Assembly (NCBI RefSeq): GCF_030506305.1
Contig: NZ_CP119421.1
Coordinates: 5,286,501-5,350,500, forward strand
Length of the DNA: 64,000 bases
Source: Porifericola rhodea
GTDB taxonomy: Bacteria; Bacteroidota; Bacteroidia; Cytophagales; Cyclobacteriaceae
Direction: 5' to 3'
The notes below the pieces were generated by a model. The model made no database searches, had not been told where the DNA came from, and was given only the letters and a program-made list of their open reading frames with translations. Shown here one piece after another: positions 16,306-24,277 of the stretch; position 1 is the stretch's first letter, and the number at the start of each line of letters is the position of its first letter. The translations under genes were made by a program, and so were the position numbers.

Positions 16306-17016
16306 ATGCGTAAGGGCCAGACTGTTATCTCCTGCGAAGAATGTCGTTCCAGAAATTCTTCATTGTTTAGTGGACTTTGCAGCCATCAGCTAAGTTACAT
16401 CTCAGAAAACAAGTCTTGCACTGTCTATAAAAAAGGTCAGATCTTGTTTCATGAAGGCACCCGACCTTTAGGCGTTTTTTGTGTAAACTCCGGCAAAATC
16501 AAAATTTATAAGATTGGTTACGATGGCAAAGAGCAAATCATAAGCATTGCAGGAGCTGGCGGCCTACTAGGATATAAAGCAATGATTGCCGAAGAACCTT
16601 ACTCTGTCTCTGCTGAAACTCTGGAAGACTGTACTGTTTGCTTCTTGTCTCGCCCAAACTTTCTGCAAACTCTGGCGGAATCCTCTGAGCTGAACAAAAA
16701 GATATTGCAGCAGGTATGCCACGAAATTGGGGTAATGAATGAAAACCTGACTAACCAGGCACAGCGTACGGTAAGAGAGCGCCTTGCCATCACTTTGCTT
16801 AAACTAAAAGACACGTATGGGATGGATAGCCACGACAATGGCCCAATAGAAATTAACCTGACTCGCGAAGACCTTGCAAATATGGTGGGTACTGCAACAG
16901 AAACTCTTATAAGGTTGCTACATGAGTTTAAAGAAGATAAGCTAATTAGTACCAAAGGACGCAAGATTATGATAGACGACCCTAAAGGTTTAAGTAAAAT
17001 TGCTAATCTTTTCTGA
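16306..17016 (+). CDS. FNR-type transcriptional regulator with cysteine cluster ligands
   Basis: A Crp/Fnr-family regulator: N-terminal cysteines Cys10, Cys13 and Cys25 (plus Cys38), a cyclic-nucleotide-like beta roll with Cys109 and Cys112, and a C-terminal helix-turn-helix (TREDLANMVGTATETLIRLL). Cys112 sits where E. coli FNR has Cys122, so a [4Fe-4S] oxygen sensor is likely, although the N-terminal spacing (C-x2-C-x11-C) is wider than in E. coli. Recognition-helix Glu199 and Arg203 match FNR Glu209 and Arg213; Ser212 is replaced by Ile202. It heads the cbb3 island and most likely acts at the TGAT-N4-ATCA sites there. Confidence 0.85.
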   Translation: MRKGQTVISCEECRSRNSSLFSGLCSHQLSYISENKSCTVYKKGQILFHEGTRPLGVFCVNSGKIKIYKIGYDGKEQIISIAGAGGLLGYKAMIAEEPYSVSAETLEDCTVCFLSRPNFLQTLAESSELNKKILQQVCHEIGVMNENLTNQAQRTVRERLAITLLKLKDTYGMDSHDNGPIEINLTREDLANMVGTATETLIRLLHEFKEDKLISTKGRKIMIDDPKGLSKIANLF

Positions 17017-17040
17017 TAAGGTACCAAAACAAAAACTACT

Positions 17041-17068
17041 GCCGGAACAATAATTTCGGCTTTATTTT
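17041..17068 (+). terminator. terminator of the FNR-type regulator gene
   Basis: A 7-bp stem (17041-17047 with 17054-17060, one G-U pair) and a 6-nt loop are followed by TTTATTTT. Confidence 0.7.
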
Positions 17069-17118
17069 AAATCCTTCCTCTCCTAGCCCAGTCTTAAATC
17101 TGTACTCATTATTTTTTG

Positions 17119-17132
17119 CTGATAAATATCAT
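17119..17132 (+). promoter_or_regulatory. FNR-like site 1 (distal) upstream of the stress-like gene
   Basis: CTGAT-AAAT-ATCAT is an inverted repeat with a 4-nt centre, matching eight of ten defined bases of the FNR box TTGAT-N4-ATCAA. Its centre lies 22 bp (two helical turns) upstream of site 2. Confidence 0.7.
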
Positions 17133-17140
17133 TTTTTCAT

Positions 17141-17184
17141 CTGACAGCTATCATTTTGTACCCTATAGGGCTGCTGTATTTTTG
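17141..17184 (+). promoter_or_regulatory. FNR-like site 2 and promoter of the stress-like gene
   Basis: Site 2, CTGAC-AGCT-ATCAT (17141-17154), is centred 36.5 nt before the last base of the -7 box TATTTTTG (17177-17184). With a start point about 5-6 nt after the -7 box this is close to -41.5, the class II activator position. TTTG at 17155-17158 is a good -33 box (18-nt spacer). The spacer holds a perfect CCCTATAGGG palindrome (17161-17170). Confidence 0.72.
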
Positions 17185-17228
17185 CTTCATTCAAGGACTG
17201 TCTTTGCAGTAGACAAAATGAGAGGATT

Positions 17229-18065
17229 ATGAACCGGAAGAAAATTTTGATTTGCCTGGATGTAGCAGATGAAGGCGAAATGGAAGAGCACTTTATACAA
17301 ACACACCTACATCACCCTGAAAACCTATTACTCACATTTTATCTGGATAACCTGATCCATAGTCAGGAAAATGAGTTAAGTCTGGTAGACCATGCTAACG
17401 CGCTCAGGCATTCAGCCATTGGTAAGCAGCAAATTACTTCATCAGGCAAAAACTCAAAAAAACTAAGTACAGCTAACCACAGCCTGAAAGATATACTAAA
17501 CGAAAGTCAGTATGCCGACCTGCTACTAATTAATGAAACGAATTATCATGCTTACTGTCTTTATTATGGACAGGCTCGTCCTATGGAGCAATTGCTCAAA
17601 AAAGCAAGCTGTCCGCTACTGGTAATCCCCAACAAAAAAAGTCTGATTGAACAGATTCTTCTTATCTATGATGCCAGCCCTATGGCACTAATAACCACAC
17701 AATCTTTAAATTTTAGTTTACACCACCTGTGCAGGAAGTTACCCGTTACCATATTGCTACCCTGCCTTTCTTCTCACACATTATTTTCCGCACAGGAAGA
17801 AAAAATTCTTATTGAGTACCTCCGACTTCATTTTGGTAATTTAGGTATTCATAAGGTTTGTGAGGCTTCCTCTCATACCCTACCCTACGCCCTAGAACCC
17901 AACCGTAATTTACTGTTGGTCAGTCAGTCCCCTACGTCAGATCTACCAGAATTTTTGCAGCAGGAATTAGAAGCCATACGCCTGACGCAAAGCTTTCACT
18001 ATTTTCAATACATCGTTAATCTTGGGGCGGACACAAAAACTGACAAAAGTCATATTAAACGGTGA
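17229..18065 (+). CDS. universal stress protein-like (UspA superfamily)
   Basis: This 278-residue soluble protein has the length of tandem Usp proteins. The first half begins with a strand (KKILICLDV) and ends ASCPLLVIPNKK, the typical end of a Usp domain. The second half restarts with a strand (QILLIYDAS) and repeats the alternation. The ATP-binding G-x2-G-x9-G(S/T) motif is not visible, so it would be a non-ATP-binding type. It lies between the FNR-type regulator and ccoI and has tandem FNR-like sites upstream; Usp genes are known targets of FNR/ANR regulators in other bacteria. The family call is moderate. Confidence 0.6.
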   Translation: MNRKKILICLDVADEGEMEEHFIQTHLHHPENLLLTFYLDNLIHSQENELSLVDHANALRHSAIGKQQITSSGKNSKKLSTANHSLKDILNESQYADLLLINETNYHAYCLYYGQARPMEQLLKKASCPLLVIPNKKSLIEQILLIYDASPMALITTQSLNFSLHHLCRKLPVTILLPCLSSHTLFSAQEEKILIEYLRLHFGNLGIHKVCEASSHTLPYALEPNRNLLLVSQSPTSDLPEFLQQELEAIRLTQSFHYFQYIVNLGADTKTDKSHIKR

Positions 18066-18105
18066 TGGCCATCATACTCCATTTGAGCATTTTCCTCTTC
18101 TTTTG
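18062..18105 (+). promoter_or_regulatory. FNR-like site and promoter of ccoI
   Basis: GTGAT-GGCC-ATCAT (18062-18075) overlaps the stop codon of the preceding gene. Its centre is 36.5 nt before the last base of TTCTTTTG (18098-18105), the same distance as at the stress-like and ccoS promoters. The predicted transcript would have a leader of about 15 nt. Confidence 0.68.
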
Positions 18106-18125
18106 AAGAAACAAACAATGCATAT

Positions 18126-20519
18126 ATGGCTGATGTATGGGTTCAGGAGAAGTGCTACCACTGTGGTGAAGACTGTATAGAAGAAACGATACATTTTGAC
18201 GAAAAAGCCTTCTGTTGCCAGGGCTGCAAAACTGTTTACGAAATACTAGATGCTAATAAGCTAGGGCAGTATTATACATTGGAAAATGCTCCTGGCATTA
18301 GCCAGAAAGATTATAGTCAGGGGCAAAAATTTGCCTTTCTGGATCATGCAGAGATTGCTGACAAACTGTATGATTTTCAGGATGCTAACATAAAAAAGGT
18401 AAGCCTGTATATTCCGGCCATTCATTGCAGTTCCTGCATCTGGTTGCTGGAGAATTTACAGCAGTTGCAAGAAGGCATCTGCCACACCTCCGTCCAGTTT
18501 CTCAACAAAAAACTAAGTATCACTTTCAATGCTGACAAACTAAACCTGAGAGCGTTAGCTGAATTGTTGGCGGGGCTAGGCTACGCCCCTGAAATTACTC
18601 TGGCAGAAAGCCAAAACAAAAAAGCGAGCCCAAACCGCAGCCTGGCAGTAAAAATTGGGCTGGCAGGCTTTTGCTTTGGAAATACCATGCTCCTTAGCCT
18701 TCCCGAGTATCTTGATACTGATTTTTCTTTAGCTGATGACTATAAATCGTTTTTTGCCTACCTGAACCTCCTTCTGGCATTACCGGTATTTTTCTATGCG
18801 GCTTCGGACTACATCATATCTGCATGGAAAGGACTCAGGCATAGGTTTATTAATATAGATATACCTATCGCACTTGGGATTTTTGCTTTGTTTGGTCGCA
18901 GTACCTACGAAATACTCAGCGCTAGTGGCCCCGGTTATATGGACTCGCTTTGCGGGCTGGTCTTCTTTCTGCTCATTGGCAAATGGTACCAAAGTAAAAC
19001 ATACCAGGCACTGTCTTACGACAGAGACTATGCCTCTTACTTTCCGGTAGCTGTAAGCAAAATTAATGATGACAAAGAACAGAATATTCCCCTAAAAGAT
19101 GTCCAGGTTGGAGATCAACTCATTATCCGTAATCAGGAACTGATTCCCGCAGATGCTATTTTGCTAAAAGGAGCCGCGAATATAGATTATAGCTTTGTGA
19201 GCGGAGAGGCTGTTCCGGTACAAAAAAGCAGTGGAGACAAGCTCTACGCAGGTGGCCGACAGGTAGGCAGCAGTATTACGGTTGAAGTAAGCAAAGCTGT
19301 AGCCAATAGCTACCTTACTGAACTCTGGAATCAGGACGTCTTCAGCAAAGACAAGCAAGTACATCTTAGTTCGGTAGTGGATGTTGTCAGTAAATACTTT
19401 ACCATAGCTATTTTATGTATCAGTTTTCTTACAGCAGTCTACTGGCTGGTACATGATAGTAGTATGCTCATCAATACTGTAACTGCCGTATTGATTGTTG
19501 CTTGCCCCTGTGCGCTGGCACTTACGCTTCCTTTTACTTTCGGACATAGTATGCGAGCGCTGGGCAAGAGAGGTCTTTACCTTAAAAACACACAGGCCAT
19601 AGAGCTTTTGAGCAAAATTAGCGACATCATTTTTGACAAAACAGGCACCATTACCCAGTCTAAACCTCAACAGCTAAAGTTGCGGGGAACAAGCTTAAGT
19701 ACTCAAGAAAAAGAACTGCTACGCTCAGCAGTGCAGCACTCTACTCACCCATTGAGCAAAATTATTTATCAATCTTTACCTGATTATTTAGGACTCAACA
19801 TTTGCAGTTTTTTTGAAGAAATCCCTGGTAAAGGCATACATGCGATAATTGGTGAGCACGAGTTATACCTAGGCTCAGAAAGCTATCTATGTGGACAAAG
19901 CTCAGGCGACACATCCACTACGCGAGTGTATTTAAAAATTGATGGTGTGCTTAAAGGCTATTATGAATTTGACAACCTCTATCGGCCAGGGTTTAGTAGT
20001 CTGATGCATCAGCTGAGCGGAATGTACAAAAGACATTTATTGTCTGGGGATAATGACAGAGAAAAAGAAAAGCTGGCTCCCTATTTTGAAGAAATGCACT
20101 TCAGGCAATCTCCATTAGATAAGCTGGAGTATCTTAAAAAACTGGACTCAGAAGGGAAAACTACTCTAATGCTTGGCGATGGACTAAACGATGCCGGGGC
20201 ACTAAAGCAAAGCAGTATAGGTATTGCGGTAGCTGATAATATTTACCACTTTTCTCCTGCCTGCGATGCTATTCTGGATGCGCAAAAGCTTAAATATCTG
20301 GATCGCTTCCTGGCCTTCACTCAATCCAGCATGCGTGTTATACGGGGGGCTTTTTTGTTTTCTTTTCTGTATAACCTGCTGGGTCTAAGTTTTGCTGTCA
20401 GTGGTATGCTTACTCCTTTGGTAGCTGCAATACTTATGCCTCTCAGTTCTGTTACAGTAGTTGGCTTTATTACATTGGCAATAAACGTACGGGCAAGGAA
20501 GCTCCTACCCCCAGCCTAA
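18126..20519 (+). CDS. ccoI: cbb3 oxidase-associated copper P1B-type ATPase CcoI (FixI)
   Basis: A heavy-metal P-type ATPase of 797 aa. A Cys-rich N-terminal zinc-finger-like segment (CYHCGEDC, then CCQGCK) typical of CcoI comes first, then a metal-binding domain with HCSSC, and eight membrane helices with the CPC ion motif (ACPCALALTLP). The phosphorylation site DKTGTITQ and the hinge GDGLNDAGALKQ follow. CcoI delivers copper for the CuB centre of cbb3 oxidase, which fits its place just ahead of ccoS and ccoNO. It has its own FNR-like promoter and a terminator after it. Confidence 0.95.
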   Translation: MADVWVQEKCYHCGEDCIEETIHFDEKAFCCQGCKTVYEILDANKLGQYYTLENAPGISQKDYSQGQKFAFLDHAEIADKLYDFQDANIKKVSLYIPAIHCSSCIWLLENLQQLQEGICHTSVQFLNKKLSITFNADKLNLRALAELLAGLGYAPEITLAESQNKKASPNRSLAVKIGLAGFCFGNTMLLSLPEYLDTDFSLADDYKSFFAYLNLLLALPVFFYAASDYIISAWKGLRHRFINIDIPIALGIFALFGRSTYEILSASGPGYMDSLCGLVFFLLIGKWYQSKTYQALSYDRDYASYFPVAVSKINDDKEQNIPLKDVQVGDQLIIRNQELIPADAILLKGAANIDYSFVSGEAVPVQKSSGDKLYAGGRQVGSSITVEVSKAVANSYLTELWNQDVFSKDKQVHLSSVVDVVSKYFTIAILCISFLTAVYWLVHDSSMLINTVTAVLIVACPCALALTLPFTFGHSMRALGKRGLYLKNTQAIELLSKISDIIFDKTGTITQSKPQQLKLRGTSLSTQEKELLRSAVQHSTHPLSKIIYQSLPDYLGLNICSFFEEIPGKGIHAIIGEHELYLGSESYLCGQSSGDTSTTRVYLKIDGVLKGYYEFDNLYRPGFSSLMHQLSGMYKRHLLSGDNDREKEKLAPYFEEMHFRQSPLDKLEYLKKLDSEGKTTLMLGDGLNDAGALKQSSIGIAVADNIYHFSPACDAILDAQKLKYLDRFLAFTQSSMRVIRGAFLFSFLYNLLGLSFAVSGMLTPLVAAILMPLSSVTVVGFITLAINVRARKLLPPA

Positions 20520-20549
20520 GGTTAGTCCTTTCTTTTTTTCTACTATCTG

Positions 20550-20576
20550 CAGCTCTTCTAAAGGAGCTGTTTTTTT
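20550..20576 (+). terminator. ccoI terminator
   Basis: CAGCTC (20550-20555) pairs with GAGCTG (20564-20569) across an 8-nt loop, followed by seven T. Confidence 0.85.
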
Positions 20577-20656
20577 ATGTTTAGAAGGTAGTTTAAATCA
20601 TAAATTTCAGACTAAATACAAACCTTCTGAAAAGCTGACTTTAATCAGTTTTTTCC

Positions 20657-20700
20657 CTGATGCTCATCATTTCAATCTCTGTTGTACTCCTCTTTATTTG
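20657..20700 (+). promoter_or_regulatory. FNR-like site and promoter of ccoS-ccoNO
   Basis: CTGAT-GCTC-ATCAT (20657-20670) is centred 36.5 nt before the last base of a TTTATTTG -7-like element (20693-20700). No TTTG -33 box is present, as expected for an activator-dependent promoter. The ccoS start follows 18 nt after the -7 element. Confidence 0.72.
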
Positions 20701-20717
20701 TAGCAAAGCAAAAGATC

Positions 20718-20888
20718 ATGAGCGCAATATTTATTCTTATCGGCATCAGCCTGCTAGTAGCCCTGGGCTTTCTGGGAGCCTTCCTCTGGGCCACCTACAG
20801 CGGACAATATGATGATGATTACACACCTTCGGTTCGGATTCTTTTTGACGAGCCTCATTCAAAAAACAATCAATCAAACAATAAGTAA
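20718..20888 (+). CDS. ccoS: cbb3-type oxidase assembly protein CcoS
   Basis: A 56-aa single-span membrane protein starting MSAIFILIGISLLVALGF, with an acidic segment GQYDDDYTPSVRILFD after the helix, as in CcoS proteins. CcoS is needed to insert heme and copper into the cbb3 catalytic subunit. The start at 20718 is preferred over an in-frame ATG at 20682, which lies between the FNR-like site and the -7 element, upstream of the predicted transcript start. It lies 6 nt ahead of ccoNO and shares its promoter. Confidence 0.93.
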   Translation: MSAIFILIGISLLVALGFLGAFLWATYSGQYDDDYTPSVRILFDEPHSKNNQSNNK

Positions 20889-20894
20889 TCGGAT

Positions 20895-23075
20895 ATGTCA
20901 ACGAGTATAGAGACAAGGAGAAGAAGCGACCACATTGGGGTACAGCTGCACTCCGACCAGCTTGACACCTTTTATTACGATAATGCAATCGTAAGAATGT
21001 TTGCCATGGCTACCGTAATCTGGGGGCTTATTGGCATGCTAGTAGGTTTGTATGTGGCCCTGGAGCTGGTTTTTCCACAACTAAATTTAGGAATACAGTA
21101 TGTTACCTTCGGTAGAATACGCCCTCTGCATACCAATGCTGTCATATTTGCCTTTGTTGGTAATGGTACATTTACCGGCGTATACTATTCGCTACAGCGA
21201 CTTTGCAAAAGCCGTATGTATAGCGACCTGCTTAGTAGAATTAACTTCTGGGGCTGGCAGCTGATTATACTTTCGGCCGTACTTACTCTACCCTTCGGTT
21301 TTACCTCCAGTAAAGAATACGCCGAACTGGAGTGGCCCATAGATATCGCGATTACTATTATCTGGGTGGTTTTTGGCTGGAACATGTTCGCCACCATTCT
21401 GAAAAGAAGAGAGCGGCACCTGTATGTTGCCATCTGGTTCTATATTGCTACTTTCGTTACGGTAGCTGTACTTCACCTCGTAAATAACTTTGAGCTGCCA
21501 ATTAGCTTCATGAAAAGCTACTCCTGGTATGCCGGAGTGCAGGATGCGCTTATCCAATGGTGGTATGGCCACAATGCTGTAGCTTTCTTTCTTACCACTC
21601 CGGTATTGGGGTTAATGTACTACTTCGTCCCTAAAGCAGCGAATCGTCCTGTTTATTCGTACCGGCTTTCTATTATTCACTTCTGGGCGCTCATCTTCAT
21701 CTATATATGGGCCGGCCCGCACCACCTTTTGTATAATGCACTACCGGACTGGGCGCAGTCACTGGGGGTTGTATTTTCTATTATGCTGATTGCTCCCTCA
21801 TGGGGTGGTATGCTTAATGGTTTACTTACGCTACGGGGCGCCTGGGATAAGGTGAGAGAAGAGCCCATTCTCAAATTTTTTGTTGTCGCCATCACCTGCT
21901 ACGGTATGGCTACTTTTGAGGGACCTATGCTATCTCTTAAAAACGTGAATGCCATTGCGCACTTTACAGACTGGATTATCGCCCACGTACATATCGGAGG
22001 TCTGGGCTGGAATGGTTTCATGATTTTCGGGATGATGTACTACCTGATTCCCAGACTCTACAGAACTCAGCTATACTCCAAAAAACTGGCTAATGTACAC
22101 TTCTGGATAGGTACTCTGGGCATCATATTTTATGCGCTCCCGCTCTACTGGGCTGGTTTTACTCAAAGTCTGATGTGGAAAGAGTTTACAAAAGAAGGAC
22201 TGCTGGCATACCCCAACTTTCTAGAAACCGTTACTCAGATTCGTCCTATGCATATGCTACGGGCCGGAGGGGGTGCTTTATATATTGTAGGTGTATTGGT
22301 GATGATCTACAATATGGTAAAAACCATTGCCAGTGGCTCATTACTTAAAGATGAAGAAGCACAGGCTGCGCCATTAGCCAAAGGCTATGAAGGTCCTAAG
22401 AATGAACACTGGCACCGCAGACTGTTTGAACGTCGGCCAGTAGCCCTACTGTTCTGGAGCCTGATCGCCATACTAATTGGTGGCTTGGTAGAGATGATTC
22501 CTACCTTCCTTGTAAAATCTAATGTACCCACTATTGCCAGCGTACAACCTTACACACCTCTGGAATTGGAAGGTCGCGACCTTTACATTAAAGAAGGTTG
22601 TAACAACTGTCACTCGCAGATGGTACGCCCCTTCCGCTCCGAAACCGAGCGCTATGGGGAGTATGCTAAAGCCGGTGAATTTGTTTACGATCATCCTTTC
22701 TTATGGGGATCACGACGTACCGGACCAGACCTTCTGAGGCTAGGCGGGAAATACCCTGACTCCTGGCACTATCATCACATGCTAGACCCTGAGTCTATGT
22801 CACCGGGCTCTATTATGCCTCCTTACCCCTGGCTATTTGAGCAAAACCTGGACGTGAGCCAGCTCTCTGCCAAAATAGAAGCCATGCAAACATTAGGTGT
22901 ACCCTACCCTGAAGGTTATGCTGACACTCAGGCTATGGAAGACCTGAAGGAGCAGGCAGCCCAAATTGCCAAAAATCTTGAAGAAAGCGGAATAGCAGTA
23001 AAAGCTGACAAAGAGATTATCGCACTGATTGCTTACCTGCAAAGGCTGGGTACCGACATTAAAGCAGATCAATAA
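20895..23075 (+). CDS. ccoNO: fused cbb3-type cytochrome c oxidase subunits I and II (CcoN-CcoO)
   Basis: Residues 1 to about 480 are the multi-span heme-copper catalytic subunit CcoN. It has the CuB His segments GHNAVAFF and GPHHLLY and the late heme-ligand pair in IIAHVHIGGLGWN. A linker and one membrane helix (about 513-533) lead to the CcoO cytochrome c domain, with CNNCH (Cys569, Cys572, His573) and the Met ligand in SIMPPYPWLF. The subunits are separate in Proteobacteria; the fusion is the usual Bacteroidota form. The enzyme reduces oxygen with high affinity and pumps protons. Genes for CcoQ, CcoP and assembly factors follow. Confidence 0.97.
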   Translation: MSTSIETRRRSDHIGVQLHSDQLDTFYYDNAIVRMFAMATVIWGLIGMLVGLYVALELVFPQLNLGIQYVTFGRIRPLHTNAVIFAFVGNGTFTGVYYSLQRLCKSRMYSDLLSRINFWGWQLIILSAVLTLPFGFTSSKEYAELEWPIDIAITIIWVVFGWNMFATILKRRERHLYVAIWFYIATFVTVAVLHLVNNFELPISFMKSYSWYAGVQDALIQWWYGHNAVAFFLTTPVLGLMYYFVPKAANRPVYSYRLSIIHFWALIFIYIWAGPHHLLYNALPDWAQSLGVVFSIMLIAPSWGGMLNGLLTLRGAWDKVREEPILKFFVVAITCYGMATFEGPMLSLKNVNAIAHFTDWIIAHVHIGGLGWNGFMIFGMMYYLIPRLYRTQLYSKKLANVHFWIGTLGIIFYALPLYWAGFTQSLMWKEFTKEGLLAYPNFLETVTQIRPMHMLRAGGGALYIVGVLVMIYNMVKTIASGSLLKDEEAQAAPLAKGYEGPKNEHWHRRLFERRPVALLFWSLIAILIGGLVEMIPTFLVKSNVPTIASVQPYTPLELEGRDLYIKEGCNNCHSQMVRPFRSETERYGEYAKAGEFVYDHPFLWGSRRTGPDLLRLGGKYPDSWHYHHMLDPESMSPGSIMPPYPWLFEQNLDVSQLSAKIEAMQTLGVPYPEGYADTQAMEDLKEQAAQIAKNLEESGIAVKADKEIIALIAYLQRLGTDIKADQ

Positions 23076-23088
23076 ATATTTCTTAGAG

Positions 23089-23122
23089 GGTGCAGGCTAC
23101 AGGCTCAGGCCAGCCTGCCACC
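23089..23122 (+). other. RNA hairpin between ccoNO and ccoQ
   Basis: GGTG-CAGGCT (23089-23098) can pair with AGCCTG-C-CACC (23112-23122) with one bulged C. No T tract follows, so it is more likely a processing or mRNA-stability element inside the operon than a full terminator. Confidence 0.5.
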
Positions 23123-23142
23123 TTCTATAAACATCTGAAATT

Positions 23143-23346
23143 ATGCTCAAATTTATTAAATATCATATGGAGACCATAGCAGGAATAGAGATCTATCCGC
23201 TAATCTCCTTCATCATTTTCTTTACCTTCTTCTTAGTCCTCTTGCTATGGGTCATGAGAGCAGATAAAAGAGAGATTGCAGAAATCGCCAGCCTGCCTTT
23301 GGATGATAAAGTAAAACAGCCTGCACAGGAACAGACAAAATCTTAA
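23143..23346 (+). CDS. ccoQ: cbb3-type oxidase small subunit CcoQ
   Basis: A 67-aa protein with one membrane helix (IYPLISFIIFFTFFLVLLLW) followed by a charged cytoplasmic tail (MRADKREIAEIASLPLDD). Size, topology and place between ccoNO and ccoP fit CcoQ/FixQ, which stabilises the oxidase. An alternative ATG eight codons in (MET-IAGIE) is possible. The next gene starts 6 nt after its stop. Confidence 0.85.
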   Translation: MLKFIKYHMETIAGIEIYPLISFIIFFTFFLVLLLWVMRADKREIAEIASLPLDDKVKQPAQEQTKS

Positions 23347-23352
23347 CTCATC

Positions 23353-24252
23353 ATGAAGAAAAGAATACAGAAAACCAGTGCTTTTAGCTTGCTTCTGCTT
23401 GCTATGCTTTTTGTATCGGCACCGGCAAATGCCCAAAATACAGCTAACTTTTGGGAGGCGTACGGGCAGGAGGTAGTAGTTTGGGGAATACTTACCCTGG
23501 AGGTCATCATGCTGATTGTGGTGATTACCATGTATGTGGTAGTAAAAGTTATTGCTAAACGTGTAATGCAAACCCAGCAGACTAGCGCCACCGAAAGTAT
23601 AGGGCAGAAGGCAAATGAAGATAGTTTTGTCCAGCGTATCATGAAAAGGCTCACTGATGCGGTGCCCGTAGATCGGGAAGAGGAGATTATGACAGACCAT
23701 GCTTATGATGGTATTGTAGAGTTGGATAATAACCTGCCGCCCTGGTGGAAAGCCATGTTTTACCTTACTATAGTATTCGGTCTAGCCTACCTTTTACACT
23801 TCCATGTGTTTGATACTGGCGACCTGCAAAATGAAGAATACGAGAAGCAAATGGCCATGGCCAAAGCAGAGGTAGATGCCTATCTGGCCACCTCGGCTAA
23901 TAATATTGACGAAAGCAATGTCACTTTTGTAGAAGACGAAGGCCGCATAGCCAATGGGCAGACACTTTTTGTACAGAAGTGTGCTCCTTGCCATGGACAG
24001 GCGGGTGAAGGAGGCGTAGGCCCTAACCTGGCTGATAGTTACTGGATTCATGGAGGCAGCGTCAATGATATTTTTAAAACGATAAAGTACGGTGTACCCG
24101 CAAAAGGAATGATTCCCTGGAACAGTCAACTAAGTCCCAGTGAAATGCAGGACATCAGTAGCTTCATCATTACTCTGGAAGGTAGTAACCCTCCCAATCC
24201 TAAAGAACCTCAAGGCGAACTATACGAGCGTGATAAAATGGCTATGAAATAA
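23353..24252 (+). CDS. ccoP: cbb3-type oxidase subunit III, monoheme CcoP
   Basis: The chain starts with a cleavable-looking signal (ending PANAQN), a first membrane helix, and a second helix after the conserved DGIVELDNNLPPWW block (N-terminal CcoP domain). A periplasmic cytochrome c domain follows with CAPCH (Cys210, Cys213, His214) and a GMIPWNSQLS Met ligand. Proteobacterial CcoP carries two hemes; only one CxxCH is present here, as known for other Bacteroidota. It passes electrons to CcoO and CcoN. Confidence 0.95.
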   Translation: MKKRIQKTSAFSLLLLAMLFVSAPANAQNTANFWEAYGQEVVVWGILTLEVIMLIVVITMYVVVKVIAKRVMQTQQTSATESIGQKANEDSFVQRIMKRLTDAVPVDREEEIMTDHAYDGIVELDNNLPPWWKAMFYLTIVFGLAYLLHFHVFDTGDLQNEEYEKQMAMAKAEVDAYLATSANNIDESNVTFVEDEGRIANGQTLFVQKCAPCHGQAGEGGVGPNLADSYWIHGGSVNDIFKTIKYGVPAKGMIPWNSQLSPSEMQDISSFIITLEGSNPPNPKEPQGELYERDKMAMK

Positions 24253-24277
24253 GCAAAGCCCTGAGCAGGCAAATAGT

